Positions 59,334 through 64,000 of a DNA stretch of 64,000 nt are shown piece after piece. Made by a program: the position numbers and the translations under genes. The notes beneath the pieces were generated by a model that did not search any database, was not told where the DNA came from, and saw only the letters and a list, made by a program, of their open reading frames with translations. The number at the start of each line of letters is the position of its first letter. The stretch's first letter is position 1. The stretch covers positions 1,736,001-1,800,000 of the forward strand of contig NZ_JARVWQ010000001.1 in assembly GCF_029846255.1 (NCBI RefSeq), in the 5' to 3' direction. Origin of the DNA: Amnibacterium sp. CER49 (lineage in GTDB: Bacteria; Actinomycetota; Actinomycetes; Actinomycetales; Microbacteriaceae).

Positions 59334-61586
59334 ATGACGGATCCCTCGACCACGACGGCGGACGGCGCCGCCCGGATCGACGCGCTGCTCGCGGCGATGA
59401 CCGTGGAGCAGAAGGCGGGACAGCTGACCCAGTACTTCTACTTCGTGCTGCCCGACACCGACGCGGCGCTGCCCGACCCGACGGACGCGGCCGAGCAGCC
59501 GCGCCAGGTCGAGGCGGCGCTCGCCCGCGGCGGGGCGGGCTCGCTGCTGTTCGTGACGGATCCCGCCGAGATCAACCGGCTCCAGCGGCTCGTGGTCGAG
59601 GGCAACCCGCACGGCATCCCCGCCCTGTTCGGCTTCGACGTGATCCACGGCCTGCGCACGATCCTGCCCGTCCCGATCGCCATGGCGGCGTCGTGGGACC
59701 TCGAGACCATCGAGCGCGGGCAGGCCGTCGCGGCCAGGGAGGCGCGGGCCGTCGGCATCCACTGGGCGTTCGCGCCGAACCTCGACATCGCCCGCGATCC
59801 GCGCTGGGGCCGCATCATCGAGGGCGCGGGGGAGGACCCGTTCCTCGGCGCCCTCGTCGCGGCCGCGCAGGTGCGCGGCTTCCAGGGCGACGTGCTGGGG
59901 GCGCCCGAGCACGTGATCGCGGGGCCGAAGCACCTCGCCGGCTACGGCGCCGCGCTCGGCGGCCGCGACTACGACGAGGTCGACCTGTCGGAGCCGCAGC
60001 TCTGGAACGTGTACCTGCCGCCGTTCGCCGCGGCGGTCGCGGCCGGTGCCGGCAACGTCATGAGCGCCTACATGGGCCTGAACGGCGTGCCCGCGACCGG
60101 CAACCCCTGGCTGCTCACCGAGGTGCTGCGGGAGCGCTGGGGCTTCGGCGGCTTCGTCGTGAGCGACGCGAACGCCGTGAAGAGCCTCGTGACCCACGGC
60201 TTCGCGGAGGACGCGGCCGACGCGGCGGCGCGCGCGATCAACGCCGGCCTCGACATGGAGATGGCGATCGCCGAGCCGGCGTTCGACCACCTGCCCGAGG
60301 CGGTCGCGTCCGGGGCCGTCTCGGAGGCGACGCTCGACGCGGCGGTGCGCCGCGTGCTCGAGGCGAAGCAGCGGCTCGGGCTGCTCGACGACCCGTACGT
60401 CGACGAGGCGCGTGCGCGCGAGGTGCTGCGCGACCCCGCGCACCGCGAGGTCGCGCGGGTCGCCGCCCAGCGCTCCGCCGTGCTGCTGAAGAACGAGGGC
60501 GGCCTGCTGCCGCTCGACCCGGGCACCCCCTCCATCGCGGTGCTCGGGCCGCTCGCCGACTCGAGGCGCGACACGATCGGTCCCTGGGTGTTCGACTTCG
60601 ACCTCGACGAGACCGTCACCGTGCTCGAGGGCATCCGCAACCGGGTCGGGGACGCCGTCCGGGTCGAGCACGCGCGCGGGATCCCCGTGGTGCAGCGGGA
60701 GTTCCCGTCGCTGTTCGACATGTTCGGCGGCAACCGCCCGGAGGACCCGGAGGGCTTCGACGAGCAGGCCGAGCTCGCGCGGGCGGTCGAGGCGGCGCGC
60801 CGCGCCGACGTCGCCGTCGTCGTGCTCGGCGAGTGGCAGAACATGATCGGCGAGAACGCCTCGCGCTCCTCGCTCGAGCTGCCCGGGCGGCAGCTCGAGC
60901 TGCTCCAGGCCGTCGTCGCGGCCGGGACGCCGACGGTGCTGCTGCTCATGAACGGCCGCCCGCTCGACCTGCGCTGGGCGGCGGAGCACGTGCCCACGAT
61001 CCTCGACGTCTGGTACCCGGGCACGCAGGGCGGCACGGCCGTGGCGGACCTGCTCTTCGGCGACGTCGCGCCGAGCGGGCGGCTGCCCTTCACCTGGCCC
61101 CGCACGGTCGGCCAGGTGCCGATGGTCTACGCGCACGCGATCTCGCACGAGCCGCAGAACCAGGGCCGGCGCTACTGGGACGAGGCGAGCACGCCGCTGT
61201 TCCCGTTCGGCTTCGGGCTCGCCACCACGACCTTCGCCTACTCGGACCTCGCGGTCGACCGCGTCTCCGTGCCCGTCGACGGCACCGTGATCGTCACGGC
61301 CACGGTGACGAACACCGGGGAGCGCGCCGGGATCGCCGTGCCGCAGCTGTACCTGCACCAGCGCTTCGGCTCCGCGATCCGCCCCGTGCGCGAGCTGAAG
61401 GGCTTCCAGCGCCTCGAGCTCGCCGCGGGCGAGTCGGCCGAGGTGCGGTTCGAGGTCGGCCCCGACCTGCGTCGCCACTGGTCGACCGCCGCGCGCGACG
61501 CCGTCCTCGAGGCGTCCGTGTTCGACGTCTGGGTGGGCGCCGACGCGACCGCGGACCTCGCCGCGACCTTCGACACCCGGGGGTGA
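59334..61586 (+). CDS. Glycoside hydrolase family 3 beta-glucosidase
   Basis: 750 aa. Domain 1 (about residues 15-330) is the GH3 barrel: GHRT-like HGLRTILPVPIAMAASWD near 105, KHLAGYGAALGGRDYDEVDLSEPQLW near 200, and nucleophile Asp278 in FVVSDANAV. Domain 2 (about 370-590) contains EWQNMIGENASR and the acid/base loop, and a fibronectin-III-like domain ends the protein (VTVTNTGERAGIAVPQLYLHQR). No signal peptide, so cytoplasmic. Divergent from the Gfo/Idh-ThuA operon, consistent with breakdown of beta-glycosides followed by sugar oxidation. Purine-rich AAGGG lies about 10 nt before the ATG. Confidence 0.95.
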   Translation: MTDPSTTTADGAARIDALLAAMTVEQKAGQLTQYFYFVLPDTDAALPDPTDAAEQPRQVEAALARGGAGSLLFVTDPAEINRLQRLVVEGNPHGIPALFGFDVIHGLRTILPVPIAMAASWDLETIERGQAVAAREARAVGIHWAFAPNLDIARDPRWGRIIEGAGEDPFLGALVAAAQVRGFQGDVLGAPEHVIAGPKHLAGYGAALGGRDYDEVDLSEPQLWNVYLPPFAAAVAAGAGNVMSAYMGLNGVPATGNPWLLTEVLRERWGFGGFVVSDANAVKSLVTHGFAEDAADAAARAINAGLDMEMAIAEPAFDHLPEAVASGAVSEATLDAAVRRVLEAKQRLGLLDDPYVDEARAREVLRDPAHREVARVAAQRSAVLLKNEGGLLPLDPGTPSIAVLGPLADSRRDTIGPWVFDFDLDETVTVLEGIRNRVGDAVRVEHARGIPVVQREFPSLFDMFGGNRPEDPEGFDEQAELARAVEAARRADVAVVVLGEWQNMIGENASRSSLELPGRQLELLQAVVAAGTPTVLLLMNGRPLDLRWAAEHVPTILDVWYPGTQGGTAVADLLFGDVAPSGRLPFTWPRTVGQVPMVYAHAISHEPQNQGRRYWDEASTPLFPFGFGLATTTFAYSDLAVDRVSVPVDGTVIVTATVTNTGERAGIAVPQLYLHQRFGSAIRPVRELKGFQRLELAAGESAEVRFEVGPDLRRHWSTAARDAVLEASVFDVWVGADATADLAATFDTRG

Positions 61587-61596
61587 GCGCCGCGGG

Positions 61597-62298
61597 CTAG
61601 CGGTCCAACCCGTCGAGCCACTCGGAGAACGCGGCGCGCGACGCCTCCTGCATCCGGGCGGAGTGCTGCTCGCGCTCGCGGCGCAGCGCGTCCGGGTCGA
61701 TGGCGAGCTCGTCGAGCTCGTTGTAGCCGTCCGCGACCCACTGCTCGTGCATCTCGTCGGTGAGCTCCGGGTGGAACTGCACCGCCAGCGCGTGGTCGCC
61801 GATCGCGAACGCCTCGTTCGAGTAGTCGTTCGACGACGCGAGGCGCACGGCCGAGGCGGGCAGCTCGAACGTGTCGGCGTGCCACTGCGCGACGGGGACC
61901 CCGGCGAAGTGCCGCACCGGGGAGGTCCGGCCCGCCTCGGTCGGCTCGACGCTGCGGAACCCGATCTGCGTCGAGTCGCCCCGGTAGACCCGCTCGCCGA
62001 GGGCGCCCGCCATGAGCTGGGCGCCGAGGCACACGCCGAGGGTGGGGCGCTCGGCGCCGAGGCGGGCCCGCAGCAGCCGCTGCTCCGCGGCGAGGAACGG
62101 GTAGGCCTCCGTCTCGTAGGCGCCCATCTCGCCGCCGAGCACGACGAGCAGGTCGGCCTCGGTCGGATCGATCGCGTCGACGTCCTCGGTGCGCACGTCG
62201 ACGACGCGGAGCGTGTAGCCGTGCTCCTCGAGCACCGGGCGGATGTTGCCGAGGTGGATGCTCGGGTCGTGCTGCAGGACGACGGCGGTGCGCGTCAC
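61597..62298 (-). CDS. Class I glutamine amidotransferase-like protein
   Basis: 233 aa. GATase fold with nucleophile Cys90 in LGVCLGAQLMAG, His176 and Glu178 in QFHPELT. The complete triad implies glutaminase activity or a related hydrolysis. N-terminal VVLQHDPSIHLGNIRPVLEEHG resembles GMP-synthase-like stand-alone amidotransferases. Acceptor unknown. GTG start after GGAAGGACC. Same strand as the amino-acid transporter that precedes it in the transcript order. Confidence 0.9.
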   Translation of the reverse strand: MTRTAVVLQHDPSIHLGNIRPVLEEHGYTLRVVDVRTEDVDAIDPTEADLLVVLGGEMGAYETEAYPFLAAEQRLLRARLGAERPTLGVCLGAQLMAGALGERVYRGDSTQIGFRSVEPTEAGRTSPVRHFAGVPVAQWHADTFELPASAVRLASSNDYSNEAFAIGDHALAVQFHPELTDEMHEQWVADGYNELDELAIDPDALRREREQHSARMQEASRAAFSEWLDGLDR

Positions 62299-62337
62299 GC
62301 GGGTCCTTCCTGACTGAGGGGAGGGCGGGGAGCGGGG

Positions 62338-63111
62338 TCAGAGCACCTTCGAGAGGAAGGCGCGGGTGCGCTGGTGCTTCGGGTCCGCGAGCACCTCGCG
62401 CGGGTCGCCCGCCTCGACGACGACACCGCCGTCCATGAAGACGAGCTCGTCGGCGACCTCGCGGGCGAAGCCCATCTCGTGGGTGACGACGATCATCGTC
62501 ATGCCGCTCGCGGCCAGGCCCTTCATCACGTCGAGCACCTCGCCGACCAGCTCGGGGTCGAGCGCGCTCGTGGGCTCGTCGAAGAGCATGAGCTTCGGGT
62601 CCATCGCGAGCGCCCGGGCGATCGCGACGCGCTGCTGCTGGCCGCCCGAGAGCTGCGAGGGGTAGGACGAGCCCTTGTCGCCGAGACCGACGCGCACGAG
62701 CAGCTCCTGGGCGCGGGCGACCGCCTGCGCCTTCGGCACGCGCTTCACCCGCAGCGGGGCCTCGATCACGTTCTCGAGCGCGGTCATGTGCGGGAAGAGG
62801 TTGAACCGCTGGAAGACCATGCCGATCTCGCGGCGCTGGCGGGCCGCCTCCTTCGGCTTCAGCTCGTACAGCTTCTGCCCGTGCTGCCGGTACCCGACCA
62901 CCTCGCCGTCGACCGACAGCCGGCCGGCGTCGACCCGCTCCAGGTGGTTGATGCAGCGCAGGAAGGTGGACTTGCCGGAGCCGCTCGGCCCGATGATGCA
63001 GAGCACCTCACCCGCGCCGACCTCGAGGTCGATGCCCTTCAGGACCTCGTTCGAGCCGAAGCTCTTCGAGACGCCCTCCGCCTTCACCATCGGCGTGCCG
63101 GTCGCGGTCAT
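62338..63111 (-). CDS. Polar amino-acid ABC transporter ATPase
   Basis: 257 aa. Walker [10 protein letters not shown] near residue 41, Q-loop [11 protein letters not shown] near 100, LSGGQQQR near 152, Walker [13 protein letters not shown] near 170, and the H-loop VVTHEMG near 207. The sequence is of the GlnQ/HisP group, importing glutamine, glutamate, histidine or similar. The ATG overlaps the permease stop (ATGA), so both are coupled. Confidence 0.95.
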   Translation of the reverse strand: MTATGTPMVKAEGVSKSFGSNEVLKGIDLEVGAGEVLCIIGPSGSGKSTFLRCINHLERVDAGRLSVDGEVVGYRQHGQKLYELKPKEAARQRREIGMVFQRFNLFPHMTALENVIEAPLRVKRVPKAQAVARAQELLVRVGLGDKGSSYPSQLSGGQQQRVAIARALAMDPKLMLFDEPTSALDPELVGEVLDVMKGLAASGMTMIVVTHEMGFAREVADELVFMDGGVVVEAGDPREVLADPKHQRTRAFLSKVL

Positions 63112-64000
63112 CCCTTGCCTCCGAGGTCGTTGCCGTCGGGCGCGCCCGCGGCGGCGAGCGAGCCGGCAGCCCGGCCGCGTGCGGGGCGCCGCGCGTTCAC
63201 GCCGCGGGAGAACCGCTTCTCGAGGAAGTACTGGCCGACCATGAGGATCGATGTGAACAGCAGGTACCAGAGCGAGGCGACGATGAGCAGCGGGATCGGC
63301 GTGTAGGTGACCGCCGAGATGTCGCGCGCGACGCCGTAGAGGTCGGTCGTGAGCGGGATGGCCGCGACGAGCGAGGTGGTCTTCAGCATCGAGATCACCT
63401 CGTTGCCCGTCGGTGGGATGATCACGCGCATCGCCTGCGGGATGATGATCCGCGTCATGGTCTGCCCCCACGACATGCCGAGCGCGGTGGCCGCCTCCTC
63501 CTGGCCCGCGTCGACCGACAGCAGGCCCGCGCGCACGATCTCGGCCATGTAGGCCGCCTCGTTCAGGGCGAGGCCGATCACGGCGATGACGAACGCGTTC
63601 TGCATGAACGAGAGGCTCAGCGAGTAGCCGAGGCTCGTCCACGGCACGCCGAGGAACACGTGCGGGTAGATGAGCGAGAACAGGCCCCAGAACACGAGCT
63701 GCACGTACACGGGCGTGCCGCGGAAGATCCAGACGTAGAGCCAGGCGACGCTCTTCACGACCGGGTTCGGCGACAGCCGCATCACCGCGAGGGCGAGCCC
63801 GAGGGCCACGCCGATCACCATCGAGTACACGGTGAGCTGCAGCGTCACGAACGCCGCGGCGCTGATCCGCTTGTCGAACACGTACTTGCCGACGAACGGC
63901 CAGCCGTAGGCGGTGCGCTGCGCCGCGTCGATCAGGAACAGCACGACGGCGAGCACCAGCACGATCGCGAAGACGATCCGCCACGGGTGCCGCAGCTTGA
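63108..64000 (-). CDS. Polar amino-acid ABC transporter permease (truncated by the window end)
   Basis: C-terminal 297 codons; the 5' end lies beyond 64000. Five or more helices, EAA loop [28 protein letters not shown] near the middle, and the [22 protein letters not shown] segment of HisM/GlnP permeases. A GTG at 63962 is in frame, but the coding sequence continues upstream with [15 protein letters not shown], typical of the N-terminus, so the true start is outside. Overlaps the ATPase by 4 bp. Confidence 0.93.
   Translation of the reverse strand, partial: KLRHPWRIVFAIVLVLAVVLFLIDAAQRTAYGWPFVGKYVFDKRISAAAFVTLQLTVYSMVIGVALGLALAVMRLSPNPVVKSVAWLYVWIFRGTPVYVQLVFWGLFSLIYPHVFLGVPWTSLGYSLSLSFMQNAFVIAVIGLALNEAAYMAEIVRAGLLSVDAGQEEAATALGMSWGQTMTRIIIPQAMRVIIPPTGNEVISMLKTTSLVAAIPLTTDLYGVARDISAVTYTPIPLLIVASLWYLLFTSILMVGQYFLEKRFSRGVNARRPARGRAAGSLAAAGAPDGNDLGGKG

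Noticed and set aside
1-64000. CRISPR array, prophage, IS element, tRNA or rRNA genes
   Set aside because: No spaced direct repeats, transposase, integrase or RNA-gene signatures were seen. Gene content and codon bias are uniform.

Overview
The window is one contiguous piece of a very GC-rich bacterial chromosome. Dense gene packing, many GTG starts, 4-bp stop/start overlaps, apparent leaderless genes with TANNNT -10 boxes, and the families present (DUF6350, DUF3054, TgpA-type transglutaminase, MT0933-like protein, actinobacterial SipW-type export genes) point to an actinomycete, most likely a member of Microbacteriaceae. The family assignment is inference. I see no rRNA, tRNA, CRISPR array, insertion sequence, prophage or other mobile element.

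Layout. 1-20.7 kb is mostly housekeeping. It holds DUF6350-purN-purH; a heterodimeric ABC exporter behind a 14-codon leader peptide and two hairpins; a catalytically dead alkyltransferase-like protein; a GNAT acetyltransferase; icd; an hsp20 gene under both a CIRCE-like and a HAIR-like operator; purU; a MoxR-DUF58-TgpA operon; and a ZTP riboswitch, overlapping the 3' end of tgpA, that leads glyA-folD. After these come an aldose epimerase, a DUF3054 protein and a GDPD phosphodiesterase. PurN, PurH, PurU, GlyA and FolD are all one-carbon/purine enzymes. The riboswitch ligand (ZMP/ZTP) is the metabolite that builds up when PurH lacks 10-formyl-THF.

20.7-29.2 kb is more accessory. A MarR regulator diverges from a small export locus made of a TasA/camelysin-like protein, a SipW-type signal peptidase and a LamG-fold protein. 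A GC-rich hairpin sits between the first gene and the peptidase. Downstream are a membrane-anchored Pro/Arg-rich protein, a DHA2 MFS pump, an SMP-30 lactonase-like enzyme, a secreted protein and a TauE/SafE permease.

29.2-44.2 kb holds a zinc alcohol dehydrogenase, a 2OG-Fe(II) oxygenase, the transsulfuration pair cystathionine beta-synthase and gamma-synthase, a cold-shock protein, a second MoxR-DUF58 operon (DUF4129, hypothetical, MoxR, DUF58, membrane protein), an MFS exporter, an SDR, an aldo/keto reductase and a second zinc dehydrogenase.

44.3-64 kb holds a peptide ABC importer with a fused DppD/DppF ATPase, a small zinc-ribbon protein, an MFS transporter, and a DesK/DesR-like two-component system divergent from a fatty-acid desaturase. 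Then come a thioesterase-like protein, small proteins, another MFS pump, a ThuA plus Gfo/Idh pair divergent from a GH3 beta-glucosidase, a glutamine-amidotransferase-like protein, and a polar amino-acid ABC importer cut by the window end.

The points most worth a second look are the SipW-type export locus with its internal hairpin, the leader peptide and hairpins before the asymmetric ABC exporter, the riboswitch nested in tgpA, the dual heat-shock operators, the inverted repeat at the desaturase promoter, and a moxR gene with no ordinary start codon.
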